In this document: positions 17,303 to 26,834 of the stretch, in pieces
How positions within the stretch are numbered: the first letter of the stretch is position 1
How the letters are laid out: the number at the start of each line of letters is the position of its first letter
Translations under genes and position numbers: made by a program
Notes under the pieces: model-generated
Database searches by the model: none
What the model was told of the DNA's origin: nothing
What the model saw: the letters and a program-made list of their open reading frames with translations, nothing else
Assembly (NCBI GenBank): GCA_029881795.1
Contig: JAOULX010000005.1
Location: forward strand, 62,001-126,000
DNA length: 64,000 nucleotides
Origin: Gammaproteobacteria bacterium
Lineage (GTDB): Bacteria; Pseudomonadota; Gammaproteobacteria; SZUA-229
Direction of reading: 5' to 3'

Positions 17303-18511
17303 ATGCACCAAGGGCTGCGTCATTACCTTACTGTCACCGGTAGTTACTGGGCTTTTACCTTAACCGATGGTGCCATCCGAATGCTGGTGGTTTTGTATTT
17401 CCACCGGCTCGGTTATTCCGCCCTTGAAGTTGCCATGTTGTTTTTGTTTTATGAGTTTTTTGGCATTATCACCAACCTAGTCGGTGGCTGGCTAGGCTCA
17501 CGTATTGGTCTTAACCTGATTATGCACAGCGGTATGGCTTTGCAAATTATTGCGCTGACGATGCTCACCGTACCTGATGCCTGGTTAAGCATTGCCTATG
17601 TGATGCTCGCTCAGGCTTTATCCGGGATTGCCAAAGACCTTAATAAAATGGCTGCCAAGGCCAGCATTAAAACCCTGCTGCCATCCGCCTCAGCCAACAA
17701 TGACACACTGTTTAAATGGGTCGCTGTTTTAACCGGTTCAAAAAATGCGTTAAAAGGTCTCGGCTTTTTTTTAGGTGCCTTACTGCTGCAGCTGTTTGAG
17801 TTCAGAGGCGCATTAATCACACTGAGCAGCCTGTTGCTGCTTGTCTTAATATTATCGATAGCGTTACTGCCCCGGGGTTTGGGCAAAGCCAAACATAAAG
17901 CCAAATTCACTCAGATTTTTTCAAAATCGGCCGAAGTAAACTGGCTTTCTGCAGCACGGTTTTTCTTATTTGGTGCCCGCGATATCTGGTTTGTGGTGGC
18001 TTTACCGCTTTATCTGCATTCTGTTTTTAACTGGAGCTTTAGTCAGGTCGGTGCGTTTATTGCTGCCTGGGTTATCGGCTATGGCATCGTTCAGGCCAGT
18101 GTTCCTAAGCTGCTAAAAAAAACACATCACGGCCACGGCCCTGATGGTCGTACCGCAAGCTACTGGGCGCTTATTCTTTCTGTCGTACCCGCGTTGATTG
18201 CGGCGGCATTAGCCAATGATTTTTACAATCAATACAGCCTCATTATTGGCTTGATTATTTTCGCAGCCGTTTTTGCTATTAACTCAGCCGTGCATTCCTA
18301 TCTAATCGTGGCTTGGTCTGATCACGATAAGGTATCGATGAATGTCGGTTTTTATTATATGGCCAATGCCGGCGGACGCTTACTGGGAACACTGATGTCT
18401 GGCTGGGTATATCAAAACCAGGGGATCAGCGGCTGCTTAGTGTGGTCGAGCTTGTTTATTATTTTAGCGGCAATTTTCTCTGTCAGGCTACCACGAGCTC
18501 AGCATAATTAA
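17303..18511 (+). CDS. arsJ: ArsJ organoarsenical efflux permease (MFS)
   Basis: 402 residues with about twelve membrane helices in the major facilitator pattern. The N-terminus GLRHYLTVTGSYWAFTLTDG matches ArsJ, which pumps out 1-arseno-3-phosphoglycerate made by the neighbouring GAPDH. Translation is probably coupled, as the start lies two bases after the GAPDH stop. Together arsR, GAPDH and arsJ give arsenate resistance without an ArsC reductase; none is present in the window. Confidence 0.9.
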   Translation: MHQGLRHYLTVTGSYWAFTLTDGAIRMLVVLYFHRLGYSALEVAMLFLFYEFFGIITNLVGGWLGSRIGLNLIMHSGMALQIIALTMLTVPDAWLSIAYVMLAQALSGIAKDLNKMAAKASIKTLLPSASANNDTLFKWVAVLTGSKNALKGLGFFLGALLLQLFEFRGALITLSSLLLLVLILSIALLPRGLGKAKHKAKFTQIFSKSAEVNWLSAARFFLFGARDIWFVVALPLYLHSVFNWSFSQVGAFIAAWVIGYGIVQASVPKLLKKTHHGHGPDGRTASYWALILSVVPALIAAALANDFYNQYSLIIGLIIFAAVFAINSAVHSYLIVAWSDHDKVSMNVGFYYMANAGGRLLGTLMSGWVYQNQGISGCLVWSSLFIILAAIFSVRLPRAQHN

Positions 18512-18553
18512 AGCAGACTGTTTGTGACAAGCCGTCACTCTGGATACTGACTA

Positions 18554-18656
18554 AGCCGCTGTTTACACCATAATTATGAATTATGAATTGATAAAATAGC
18601 TGTTTTTTCCTATTATCTGTCATCTTAATCTTTATAACCCGGTGCTTACAGCGGCT
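18554..18656. repeat. Imperfect terminal inverted repeat flanking an AT-rich spacer
   Basis: AGCCGCTGTTTACACC (18554-18569) is mirrored by GGTGCTTACAGCGGCT (18641-18656), 13 of 16 positions pairing, with about 71 bp of AT-rich DNA between. It lies in the gap after arsJ. It could be a long stem-loop that ends arsJ transcription or a small MITE-like element; I saw no second copy in the window. Confidence 0.35.
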
Positions 18657-18740
18657 ATATCTTAACAACTGACGCTTCAGCCTAACCCTCGTTTCTTGTT
18701 AAATACACCAGAAAAACAACCACTTAGTTTGGAGAAAATG

Positions 18741-19745
18741 ATGAAAAATATAAAAAAAGTTGCTGTCTTATCAGCACTGATAGCCAGTTTTGCCAGTGCA
18801 GAATCCATCGCGGCCACCGAATGGAATGTCTCTCTCTGGGGTAAACGCCGCGCCTTTACTGAAAATGTCGAAAAACTGGCCGAGCTGGTCGATCAAAAAA
18901 CGAATGGCGATTTTAAACTGAATATCTCATACGGTGGTCTGTCTAAATCTAAAGAAAATCTGGACGGTATCTCTATCGGTGCTTTTGAAATGGCACAATT
19001 CTGCTCGTTCTATCACAAGCAAAAAAACCCAAGCATTACCGTCACCGAACTGCCGTTCTCTCGTAATGTTTCTTTGTCTCGTATTACCGAGATCTATAGC
19101 GAAGTTTTCAAACACCCTGCGGTTGCAAAAGATCTGGCACGCTGGAACGCTACGTTATTAATGCCAACACCAATGCCGCAATACAACATTATCAGTAAAA
19201 GTGATCCGATAAAATCACTGGAAGATTTCAAAGGCCTGCGGGTTCGTGGCCCTGGCGGCATTATGGGTGTACTGGGCCAGCTCGGTGCAATTAAAACAGG
19301 CGTTCCTTTCTCTGAAGTTCGTCAGTCTATGGACTCGGGCGTTATCGATGCCGCTTCATTTGCCCCACATGCTCATCTGGCGACCAAGTCTTATAAAGTT
19401 GGCAAGTGGGCAACTACAAACCTGAACCTGGGTTCTGCTAACTGCCCTGTGGTTGTCAACACCGATGCTTTAAACAGCCTGAAACCGGCACATAAAAAAG
19501 CCTTGCTGGGTTCTGTTGATGAAGCGCTGGCGTTCTACGTTAAAAACTACGACGAGAACACCACCAGCAAATATCAGAAAGCCATCAGCGATCAAGGTTT
19601 AACTCAGATCACGTTTAGCGCGGCTCAAACTGCAGAGCTTAATAAAATGTCTGAATCGGTTCGTAAAAACTGGGTCACATCAAACAGCAAGAACTTTGAC
19701 GCACAGGATTTATATAACTTTACAGAAGCGCTGTTTAATAAGTAA
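18741..19745 (+). CDS. dctP: TRAP transporter substrate-binding protein (DctP family)
   Basis: About 334 residues from ATG 18741, chosen because GGAG (18731-18734) sits six bases upstream; the ATG just before (18738) and one at 18696 are less well placed. A signal peptide (KKVAVLSALIASFASAESIA) is followed by TEWNVSLWG at the mature end. FKGLRVRG and the conserved arginine in this region match the carboxylate-binding strand of DctP proteins. It captures an organic acid in the periplasm for the DctQM membrane pair downstream. Substrate unknown. Confidence 0.9.
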   Translation: MKNIKKVAVLSALIASFASAESIAATEWNVSLWGKRRAFTENVEKLAELVDQKTNGDFKLNISYGGLSKSKENLDGISIGAFEMAQFCSFYHKQKNPSITVTELPFSRNVSLSRITEIYSEVFKHPAVAKDLARWNATLLMPTPMPQYNIISKSDPIKSLEDFKGLRVRGPGGIMGVLGQLGAIKTGVPFSEVRQSMDSGVIDAASFAPHAHLATKSYKVGKWATTNLNLGSANCPVVVNTDALNSLKPAHKKALLGSVDEALAFYVKNYDENTTSKYQKAISDQGLTQITFSAAQTAELNKMSESVRKNWVTSNSKNFDAQDLYNFTEALFNK

Positions 19746-19763
19746 CACGCTGCCTGTCTGACG

Positions 19764-19800
19764 TAGCCATACCGGCTTATGCTGGTATGGCTATTTTTTT
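19764..19800 (+). terminator. Intrinsic terminator between dctP and dctQ
   Basis: TAGCCATACC (19764-19773) pairs perfectly with GGTATGGCTA (19784-19793) and a run of seven T follows. Placed inside the transporter operon, it should let the binding protein be made in excess over the membrane subunits. Confidence 0.8.
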
Positions 19801-19869
19801 AGCTACACTGTTTACCCTATTAATCGTCTATCATTACTAAACCTGCTGACTTCAAACAAAGGCTCTTCC

Positions 19870-20499
19870 ATGTCCAGTCCCACCAGCATTCTTCAAGATC
19901 AGTCCAGACTAAGCATTGCCGACCGAACCTTTTTCAAATTCGAGTCCTTTTTAAATTTACTCGGTGGCATCATTATTTTTTTACTGGTGTTTTTGGCCAC
20001 GGCCAATGCATTAGGACGCTGGCTGTTTGACCTGCCTATCAGTGGCTATATTGACTGGGTAGAGCAGTCGATGGCCTTTATGGCCTTCTTAGGCATTGCT
20101 TACACCAAGCGCGAGGGTGGTCACATCCGCATGGATATGCTGGTTAGCCGTCTGCACGGCCGTCGGCTCTGGCTGACTGAATTATTGTCCACATTCATCA
20201 TGCTTACGATTACGCTGGCACTGATCTATGGCTCTTATTTACATTTCTGGCGCGCTTATTCACTGGGTGATTCCTCTTTAGATATCAACTTACCGACCTG
20301 GCCGGCAAAACTGATCGTGCCTTTCGCACTGAGTGTTTTGGCATTACGCCTGCTCCTGCAAATCTGGGGCTATGGCCGTGCTGCGCTTGAAGCCAGTCAG
20401 CAACCGGTTGCTGTGCCCTTGATTGAAAACGCCGCTGACGTTGCCGCAAAAGAAGCACAGTCGCTTAGCGGTTCCACTGATGCACAGGAGCAACAATAA
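19870..20499 (+). CDS. dctQ: TRAP transporter small membrane subunit (DctQ family)
   Basis: 209 residues with four membrane helices (roughly 27-50, 63-82, 98-120, 139-160). YIDWVEQSMAFMAFLGIAYT followed by REGGHIRMDM is the usual DctQ signature. It pairs with DctM to form the sodium-driven TRAP permease. The C-terminal 40 residues are polar and alanine/glutamine-rich. Its stop overlaps the start of dctM by one base. Confidence 0.9.
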   Translation: MSSPTSILQDQSRLSIADRTFFKFESFLNLLGGIIIFLLVFLATANALGRWLFDLPISGYIDWVEQSMAFMAFLGIAYTKREGGHIRMDMLVSRLHGRRLWLTELLSTFIMLTITLALIYGSYLHFWRAYSLGDSSLDINLPTWPAKLIVPFALSVLALRLLLQIWGYGRAALEASQQPVAVPLIENAADVAAKEAQSLSGSTDAQEQQ

Positions 20500-21905
20500 T
20501 GTCTTTGTTTGAAAGTCTGGCAAATATGGATTCGATCAGTATTGGTCTCTGGGTTACCGGCGTTATGCTATTGCTGGTGATTATCGGTGTTCGTGTCGCC
20601 TTTGCTGCAGCAATGGCCGGCTTTATCGGACTGGTGTGGATTTTTTCTGCCAAATTCGGTTTTGAAAAAGGCTTGCTGATTGCGATTAAAATGGCCGGCA
20701 CCATTCCGCATTCAAAGGTCTCTACATTAGCCCTGTCACTGATTCCTACTTTTATTTTAATCGGCTTTTTAGCCTACCATGCCGGCTTAACTAAAGCCTT
20801 ATTTGAAGCCGCCAAACGCTGGGTTGGCTGGCTCCCCGGTGGCATGGGTGTAGCGACTGTTTTTTCAACAGCCGGTTTTGCTGCCGTTTCGGGGGCCTCG
20901 GTGGCAACCTCTGCCGTGTTTGCCCGTATCGCCATACCGGAAATGTTAAAACTCGGATATGACAAACGCTTCGCAGCCGGTGTAGTAGCTGCCGGCGGCA
21001 CCCTGGCTTCTTTAATTCCGCCTTCTGCAATACTGGTCATTTATGCAATTATTGTGGAACAGGATGTCGGGGCATTATTAATGGCCGGTTTTTTACCCGG
21101 CGCTGTTTCTGCGCTGATTTATGGCGGACTGGTTATTTTTCTGGCCACTACGCGTAAAAACTTTGGCCCGCCGGTCACCGGTTTTAGCTGGAAGCAACGT
21201 TTTCAAAGTTTACCCGGTGCATTACCGATCTTTATTGTCGTTGGCATTATTATGGTCTGTATTTATGGCGGTGTCGGCACACCGACCGAAGCCGGTTCAC
21301 TGGGTGCCTTTCTCATTCTGATCATTGCTTTATATAAAGGTATGCGCTGGAATGATTTACGCGGCTCACTGATGGAAACCGCTAAACTCACAGTAATGAT
21401 CTTCACCATTATCTGGGGTGTGCTGTTATACGTACGCTTTCTTGGCTTTGCCGATCTGCCAGGTGCTTTCTCAGACTGGATTACCAGCCTTGATCAGAGC
21501 CCGATGCTGACACTGCTGATGATACTTCTGGCCTACGCCATACTCGGCATGTTTATGGATGCGATTGGCATGCTGCTGCTAACATTGCCGGTGGTTTATC
21601 CGGCGGTGATTGCATTAAACGGTGGCGATGCGGTTACCGCTGCCGACTCAGCCTTTGGTGTTTCGGCTGTCGGCTGCTCTATCTGGTTCGGCATTATCGT
21701 GGTTAAGATGGCAGAAATTTGCCTGATTACACCACCGATTGGTCTTAACTGTTTTGTGGTTGCGGGTGTGCGAAAAGAATGTTCGGTACAGGATGTTTTC
21801 AGAGGGGTAACGCCTTTCTTTATTGCCGATGTGATAACCATTGGGGTGCTGATTATGTTACCGGGTATTGTGTTATGGCTGCCTGGCTTAATGGGCTTTA
21901 CTTGA
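20499..21905 (+). CDS. dctM: TRAP transporter large permease subunit (DctM family)
   Basis: 468 residues with twelve or more membrane segments. Signature stretches include AAVSGASVATSAVFARIAIP and GGTLASLIPPSAILVIYAI, the glycine/serine-rich hairpins that carry substrate in DctM. TPTEAGSLGAFL and GMFMDAIGMLLLTLP are also typical. It is translationally coupled to dctQ through TAATG. The set P-Q-M is complete here. Confidence 0.92.
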   Translation: MSLFESLANMDSISIGLWVTGVMLLLVIIGVRVAFAAAMAGFIGLVWIFSAKFGFEKGLLIAIKMAGTIPHSKVSTLALSLIPTFILIGFLAYHAGLTKALFEAAKRWVGWLPGGMGVATVFSTAGFAAVSGASVATSAVFARIAIPEMLKLGYDKRFAAGVVAAGGTLASLIPPSAILVIYAIIVEQDVGALLMAGFLPGAVSALIYGGLVIFLATTRKNFGPPVTGFSWKQRFQSLPGALPIFIVVGIIMVCIYGGVGTPTEAGSLGAFLILIIALYKGMRWNDLRGSLMETAKLTVMIFTIIWGVLLYVRFLGFADLPGAFSDWITSLDQSPMLTLLMILLAYAILGMFMDAIGMLLLTLPVVYPAVIALNGGDAVTAADSAFGVSAVGCSIWFGIIVVKMAEICLITPPIGLNCFVVAGVRKECSVQDVFRGVTPFFIADVITIGVLIMLPGIVLWLPGLMGFT

Positions 21906-22031
21906 TTCACTGACTGATGCGTGGCTATAGCTGCATGGCCATGCTGATTCACAAGGATGTGATTTTAGTAAACAATAAGCAGTCTCTTCAGCGCTTAAAA
22001 ACACGGCAATAAAAAACTGCCGCTGCTATCA

Positions 22032-22778
22032 CTAAAACAACAGCAGCTTAATGATCATGGCGCTTAGTGCCACGTACATAACGACTTTAATCCAGCTCTC
22101 ACCTTTGTGTACTGTGGTATGCGCTCCGTACCAGCCACCGATTGAGTTACCCACAGCCAGCCCCAGACCGGCCCACCACATTAGTTCTAACTGTGATGCA
22201 AACACCGCTAACGCGACCACGGTATAACTGAGCACCACCAAGACTTTATACATATTCACCCGCACCAGATTAAAACCCATGACTCTGTGCAGAATTGGCA
22301 TCAGGATAAAACCCACACCGATTTGTATGAAGCCGCCCCAGAAACCGGCACCAACCATACAGATATGACCAAGTAATAAATTTTTTGCAGGGCCGTTGTC
22401 AGCCACATGCGGGCTACTGCTTTTGCCACTCGCCATAATAATCATCACCACGATCATCACCAGCGCAAGAACACGATCAAACCACACACCTTGCAGCTCG
22501 ACGCCGACAAAAGCACCACCCAACGCACCGACAGAAGCCGCCAGCGATAAACTCAGGCCGAGCTTAAAATCGGAAAAACCTTTGCGGTAGAACGTGTAAA
22601 CAGCCGTGGTATTTTGCGCCAGAATCGCAATCCGGTTAGTGCCGTTCGCGACCGGAGCCGGTATCTCCATAAACAACATAGCCGGCACCGTGAACAGGGA
22701 GCCTCCACCGGCCATGACATTAAGCCAGCCGGCGAAAATACCAATGAACATCAATAAAATAATTTGCCAGAGTTCCAT
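22032..22778 (-). CDS. TauE/SafE-family sulfite or organic anion exporter
   Basis: 248 residues with about eight membrane segments and the family's repeated motif: FAGWLNVMAGGGSLFTVPAM near the N-terminus and GFWGGFIQIGVGFILMPIL in the second half. Relatives move sulfite, sulfoacetate or other sulfonates across the inner membrane. It lies 24 bp after yehS on the same strand. A small CGGCA/TGCCG hairpin at 22002-22022, downstream of its stop, may be a weak terminator. Confidence 0.85.
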   Translation of the reverse strand: MELWQIILLMFIGIFAGWLNVMAGGGSLFTVPAMLFMEIPAPVANGTNRIAILAQNTTAVYTFYRKGFSDFKLGLSLSLAASVGALGGAFVGVELQGVWFDRVLALVMIVVMIIMASGKSSSPHVADNGPAKNLLLGHICMVGAGFWGGFIQIGVGFILMPILHRVMGFNLVRVNMYKVLVVLSYTVVALAVFASQLELMWWAGLGLAVGNSIGGWYGAHTTVHKGESWIKVVMYVALSAMIIKLLLF

Positions 22779-22802
22779 AAGATTTTTTCAGCTTAAGCGT
22801 GG

Positions 22803-23267
22803 TTACGCATGGTCCCGGTATTTTGACTGCACACCCTGCAGGAAGCGTCGCAGAATCTGATCTTTACATTCACGATAATGTTTATGACCGACTTTACGAA
22901 AAAAGGCACTCAGTTCGTGTTTGCTGATATTAAAGTCGGCCAGCGCCATCAGTTCGAGAATATCGTCATCTTTCAGGTTTAATGCAATTTTTAATTTTCT
23001 GAAAACAATATTATTACTCAGACGTTTTTCGGGTTCGGGCTGGGGACCGTCTTTTTTACCGCGCATCTCATTGATCAGGCCGTTCAGAAAAGATGCAAAC
23101 AACACATCATTAATAGCCTGGTAGGCCGGATCTTCTTCCTGCTTTAGCCAGTCGCTGACCTGCTCTCTGCTGACATCAGCATCGGCTGCTGCAAAAATTG
23201 CTATCATTTTGTCGTCATTAAAATCAAAGCTATAACGAAGCCGTCTTAAGATATCATTATTAATCAC
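22803..23267 (-). CDS. yehS: DUF1456 / YehS-family protein
   Basis: 154 residues from a GTG start at 23267, giving VINNDILRRLRYSFDFNDDK, which matches the usual beginning of YehS; AGGA lies seven bases upstream. The longer in-frame reading from 23345 adds 26 unrelated residues. Two tandem DUF1456 repeats are visible (about 1-65 and 85-150), each with an ILRRLRYSF-like start and a DDKM or DDDIL turn. Function unknown; the family is common in gammaproteobacteria and cytoplasmic. Confidence 0.85.
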   Translation of the reverse strand: MINNDILRRLRYSFDFNDDKMIAIFAAADADVSREQVSDWLKQEEDPAYQAINDVLFASFLNGLINEMRGKKDGPQPEPEKRLSNNIVFRKLKIALNLKDDDILELMALADFNISKHELSAFFRKVGHKHYRECKDQILRRFLQGVQSKYRDHA

Positions 23268-23386
23268 ATTGTTATCCTGATTTGAGTAAGCCGAGAAATT
23301 TCGGTTTTTTGCAGTCGCACACTGAACCGCGATTTTAGCAGACATGGTGGTTTTGAATCTGTCTGTTTGACGATATGTTTTTTCGC

Positions 23387-24022
23387 TCAGGTCTTAAAAT
23401 GAAATTTTGGCAGACTGATGTTATAGCGGATCGCCAGCATACGACTGACGAATATAAAAACCCCGGCAAGTATTGCGGCCAGCGCGATATCCATACCGGC
23501 CGATAACAGCGCGATAAATAACAGTGAGCCAGCCCAAGACACCGTGCCATAAAGCTGACTGCTGAACACCACCGGTTTTTCATTACACAACACATCCCGG
23601 AATATGCCACCCATGGTGCCGGTCATTACACCCATAAAGCTCGCCACCAGCCAGGGCGCACCAAACATCAGTGACACCAGTGTACCAGCGATACCAAACG
23701 TTGCCAGTCCGGCGGCATCGGGTAGCAGAAAAAAACGCGGCGAGATAACTACCAGGCGCGCTACCAAAAACATGACGAAAGCACTGGCTACCGAGGCGAT
23801 AAAAAACATCTGATCACGTATCCAGAATACTTCACGGTCCAGCAACATATCCCGCATCGAACCGCCACCCAGCCCGGTGGCAATCGCAATAATAGCCACA
23901 CCAAATAAATCAAATTGATTCAGGCCGGCTTTTAATACCCCGGAGGCTGATGACACGATGACTGCAACTAATGTAATCCAGTATAAAATATTTAACAGTT
24001 CAACTGTCGGTGCAAGATTCAT
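23387..24022 (-). CDS. Trimeric intracellular cation channel (TRIC/UPF0126) family protein
   Basis: 211 residues and about seven membrane helices in two repeats. GGGSMRDMLLDR in the first half and GTMGGIFRDVLCNE in the second are the duplicated glycine-rich hinges of the YicG/TRIC family, whose prokaryotic members form trimeric monovalent cation channels. It is the middle gene of a minus-strand group with the ROK kinase upstream (46 bp gap). Confidence 0.88.
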   Translation of the reverse strand: MNLAPTVELLNILYWITLVAVIVSSASGVLKAGLNQFDLFGVAIIAIATGLGGGSMRDMLLDREVFWIRDQMFFIASVASAFVMFLVARLVVISPRFFLLPDAAGLATFGIAGTLVSLMFGAPWLVASFMGVMTGTMGGIFRDVLCNEKPVVFSSQLYGTVSWAGSLLFIALLSAGMDIALAAILAGVFIFVSRMLAIRYNISLPKFHFKT

Positions 24023-24068
24023 AAGGTATCACTGCTGTTAGTTGCTGATAATTGATTTGCTTCGCCTG

Positions 24069-24968
24069 TTACCATAACCATGCGGCTCCTCTGACGCCAC
24101 TGGAGTCGCCAAACTTTGGTGCTACAATCGGTGTATCCACCACATCAGAAAAAACGTATTTAGGCAATAGCTTGGGTACATTATGATACAACCGCTCTAC
24201 ATTTGACATGCCACCACCGAGTACAATAACGTCCGGGTCCAGTAGATTGATGACACTGGCAAGACTGCGTGCCATTCTGTCTTCATAGCGTAGCAAGGTT
24301 TCTTCTGCGCGCTCAAAACCCAAGCTCGACAGTTCAACAATTTGTTCCGCACTGAGTCTGTCTCCGCCATGCAAGAGATGATCGCGGCTAATTCCCGGCC
24401 CCGACAAATAGGTTTCAATGCACCCGTGTTTACCACAATAACATTCAGGGCCGTTCAGTTCGGCCGCTGTTGGCCACGGTAGCGGATTGTGTCCCCATTC
24501 ACCTGCGATTGCATGACGCCCGCTTAAAACATTCTGGTTAATGATGACACCTCCACCAGTACCGGTACCGACGATCACACCAAACACCACATTTTTACCT
24601 GCCGCCGCACCATCAACGGCTTCTGACAGTGCAAAACAGTTGGCGTCGTTGGCAATCCTGATCTCGCGACCCAGCAATGACACCAGATCTTTTATCACCG
24701 GCTTGCCATTCATGCACACCGTATTGGAATTTTTTAATAAACCGGTGGCCGGAGAGATAGCACCCGGTGTGCAGATGCCGATACTCGCTACCTGGTTCAG
24801 ACCCTGCTCGACTTCTTCCACCAGATCGGCCAGTGTTAATAATATCTTTTGATAGTCACCTTGAGGTGTGCTGACACGCTGACGGCTGACCTCCTCACCC
24901 TGCTGATCCAGTGCAATCACCTCTATTTTGGTACCACCCAGATCAACCCCTATTCGAAAATTAGCCAT
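24069..24968 (-). CDS. ROK-family sugar kinase (Mak-like fructo/mannokinase)
   Basis: 299 residues. The ATP-phosphate loop is GVDLGGTKIEV (7-17); IGTGTGGGVIIN and the zinc site CYCGKHGCIETYLSGPG are the ROK signature, and HNPLP between them belongs to the sugar pocket. Closest in pattern to E. coli Mak, which phosphorylates fructose or mannose. That would duplicate the PfkB fructokinase of the sucrose operon, though true substrate preference is not readable. Confidence 0.87.
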   Translation of the reverse strand: MANFRIGVDLGGTKIEVIALDQQGEEVSRQRVSTPQGDYQKILLTLADLVEEVEQGLNQVASIGICTPGAISPATGLLKNSNTVCMNGKPVIKDLVSLLGREIRIANDANCFALSEAVDGAAAGKNVVFGVIVGTGTGGGVIINQNVLSGRHAIAGEWGHNPLPWPTAAELNGPECYCGKHGCIETYLSGPGISRDHLLHGGDRLSAEQIVELSSLGFERAEETLLRYEDRMARSLASVINLLDPDVIVLGGGMSNVERLYHNVPKLLPKYVFSDVVDTPIVAPKFGDSSGVRGAAWLW

Positions 24969-25019
24969 GCTTATCCTTAATCTGTTTCCGCGTCGTTGGC
25001 GCTGCTATAATCGGCCTGA

Positions 25020-25577
25020 TCACTCGGCCTGTGTTCTGGCTTTTTGCCAGTAGATTTCTGTAATGCCGTCATTTTTACAGGCTTGTCGTGCCATAACAAA
25101 CAACAAGTCCGATAAACGATTGATAAATGCCAGTAACTCTTTATTTAATGACTCCTGCCTGTTCAGGCTGACCAGGCTGCGCTCGGCACGCCGGCACACA
25201 GCCCGTGCAATATGCGCCAGTGCTGCAGCACGACTACCACCGGGTAAAATAAATTCATCCAGCGGCGGCAGGTTTTGATTGATCTGATCAATATATTGTT
25301 CAAGCAGCTTAACATGGCCCGCTTCAATCGCCTGATAAGCCGGCAAGGTCAGTTCTGCTCCCAGATCAAACAGGATATGCTGAATCCGGTTAAGCTGATC
25401 CTGCAACTGTGGATCAGCGCTCTCCGTCTGCAATAAGCCAAGCTGTGAATTCAGTTCATCAACATCACCAATCGCCGCCACTTTACTGTGATCTTTGGCG
25501 ACACGTGTGCCGTCTGCCATACCGGTTTCTCCTTTATCGCCGGTTTTGGTATAGATTTTACTTAATCGATATCCCAT
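25020..25577 (-). CDS. PduO-type cob(I)alamin adenosyltransferase
   Basis: 185 residues of the five-helix PduO/MMAB fold. The N-terminal IYTKTGDKGETGM and the later FILPGGSRAAALAHIARAVC plus RRAERSL contain the ATP and corrinoid binding residues of the family. It attaches the adenosyl group of ATP to reduced cobalamin, making coenzyme B12. No B12 biosynthesis or B12-dependent enzyme is seen nearby. First gene of the minus-strand group running down to tauE. Confidence 0.92.
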   Translation of the reverse strand: MGYRLSKIYTKTGDKGETGMADGTRVAKDHSKVAAIGDVDELNSQLGLLQTESADPQLQDQLNRIQHILFDLGAELTLPAYQAIEAGHVKLLEQYIDQINQNLPPLDEFILPGGSRAAALAHIARAVCRRAERSLVSLNRQESLNKELLAFINRLSDLLFVMARQACKNDGITEIYWQKARTQAE

Positions 25578-25874
25578 TTTATTCGCAGCACCTGCTCAAT
25601 TTTTTTGATAAATTGATCTTAACAAGGGAACTAACTGCTGCCTAGTCTGACTAATATTGCGTGGTTAAGTTTTATCCTGCTAAACCGCGGAACCGGACTC
25701 CCTCGCCGGTTCCGCACTTGGATAATTCAGTGTCTGCCTATAAAATATCGAACAACTACTAAACAGGCATACAAGCACTGACGCGGATTACCAAACCAGC
25801 GGATAAAAATAAAAACACAATTTTTGACTTTACTATAAGATAAACCCCAACAAATCGATTAATTGATAATAACC
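25578..25874. promoter_or_regulatory. Divergent intergenic region with a strong GC-rich hairpin
   Basis: This gap separates the leftward cobalamin gene and the rightward moxR operon. GCGGAACCGG (25687-25696) is perfectly repeated in inverse at 25706-25715 around a nine-base loop, with no T-run, so it is not a standard terminator. AT-rich DNA follows up to moxR. No gene is seen. Confidence 0.5.
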
Positions 25875-26834
25875 ATGTCTAATTTTCAGAAAATACAGCA
25901 TTTAAAACAACACGTAGAACAGCATATTATCGGCCAGCAGCATCTGGTTAATCGCCTGCTGATTGCCTTGCTGGCAGATGGCCATTTGCTGGTTGAGGGC
26001 GCACCGGGACTTGCCAAGACCCGTGCCATCAAAGTTCTCAGTGATGGCATTGAAGCCGACTTTCACCGTATTCAGTTTACTCCTGACCTGCTGCCTTCAG
26101 ACCTTACCGGCACAGAAATTTACCGGCCACAGGATGCCAGTTTTGTATTTCAGAAAGGCCCGCTGTTTCATCATCTGGTGCTGGCCGATGAGATTAACCG
26201 TGCGCCGGCCAAGGTTCAGTCCGCCTTGCTCGAAGCCATGGCCGAGAGGCAGATCACCGTCGGCTCTACCACCTATCCATTGCCAGCATTATTTATGGTC
26301 ATGGCAACCCAAAACCCGATTGAACAGGAAGGCACCTATCCGTTGCCTGAAGCTCAGCTTGATCGTTTTCTTATGCATGTTCGGATTGATTATCCTGATG
26401 CCGAATCTGAACGACAAATTCTTAAACTAGCTCGTGGCGAAGCACACCTCAAAGCAGCTGCACCGGTTGAAAAAATCAGCACCCAAGTATTACTCGACGC
26501 ACGTGAAGAAATTCTTGATATTCACATGGCTGATAATATCGAAAACTATTTACTGGAACTGGTACTGAGCACGCGACAGCCTGAAAAATACGGCAGCGAT
26601 CTGAAAAAATGGCTGCAATACGGTGCCAGCCCCCGTGCCACCATCACACTCGACCGTTGTGCCCGCGCTCACGCCTGGCTTGCCGGCAGAGACTTTGTTG
26701 GCCCCGACGATGTTCAGGCCATGGCTTTTGATGTGCTGCGTCATCGTTTAATTTTAAGTTATGAAGCCGAGGCCGATGGCATCACCACCGATCGCTTTAT
26801 TAATGAACTGGTTAATCGTATTGCTGTTCCCTGA
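25875..26834 (+). CDS. MoxR-family AAA+ ATPase
   Basis: 319 residues from ATG 25875; a TTG 12 bases earlier is not needed. Walker A GAPGLAKT (42-49), Walker B LADEINRAP (D105/E106) and sensor ATQNPIEQEGTYPLPEAQLD are typical of MoxR ATPases, which act as chaperones for maturation of metal-binding or VWA-containing proteins. It leads an operon with DUF58, DUF4381 and BatA/B/D genes, the classic partner set, and its stop overlaps the DUF58 start by one base. Confidence 0.93.
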   Translation: MSNFQKIQHLKQHVEQHIIGQQHLVNRLLIALLADGHLLVEGAPGLAKTRAIKVLSDGIEADFHRIQFTPDLLPSDLTGTEIYRPQDASFVFQKGPLFHHLVLADEINRAPAKVQSALLEAMAERQITVGSTTYPLPALFMVMATQNPIEQEGTYPLPEAQLDRFLMHVRIDYPDAESERQILKLARGEAHLKAAAPVEKISTQVLLDAREEILDIHMADNIENYLLELVLSTRQPEKYGSDLKKWLQYGASPRATITLDRCARAHAWLAGRDFVGPDDVQAMAFDVLRHRLILSYEAEADGITTDRFINELVNRIAVP

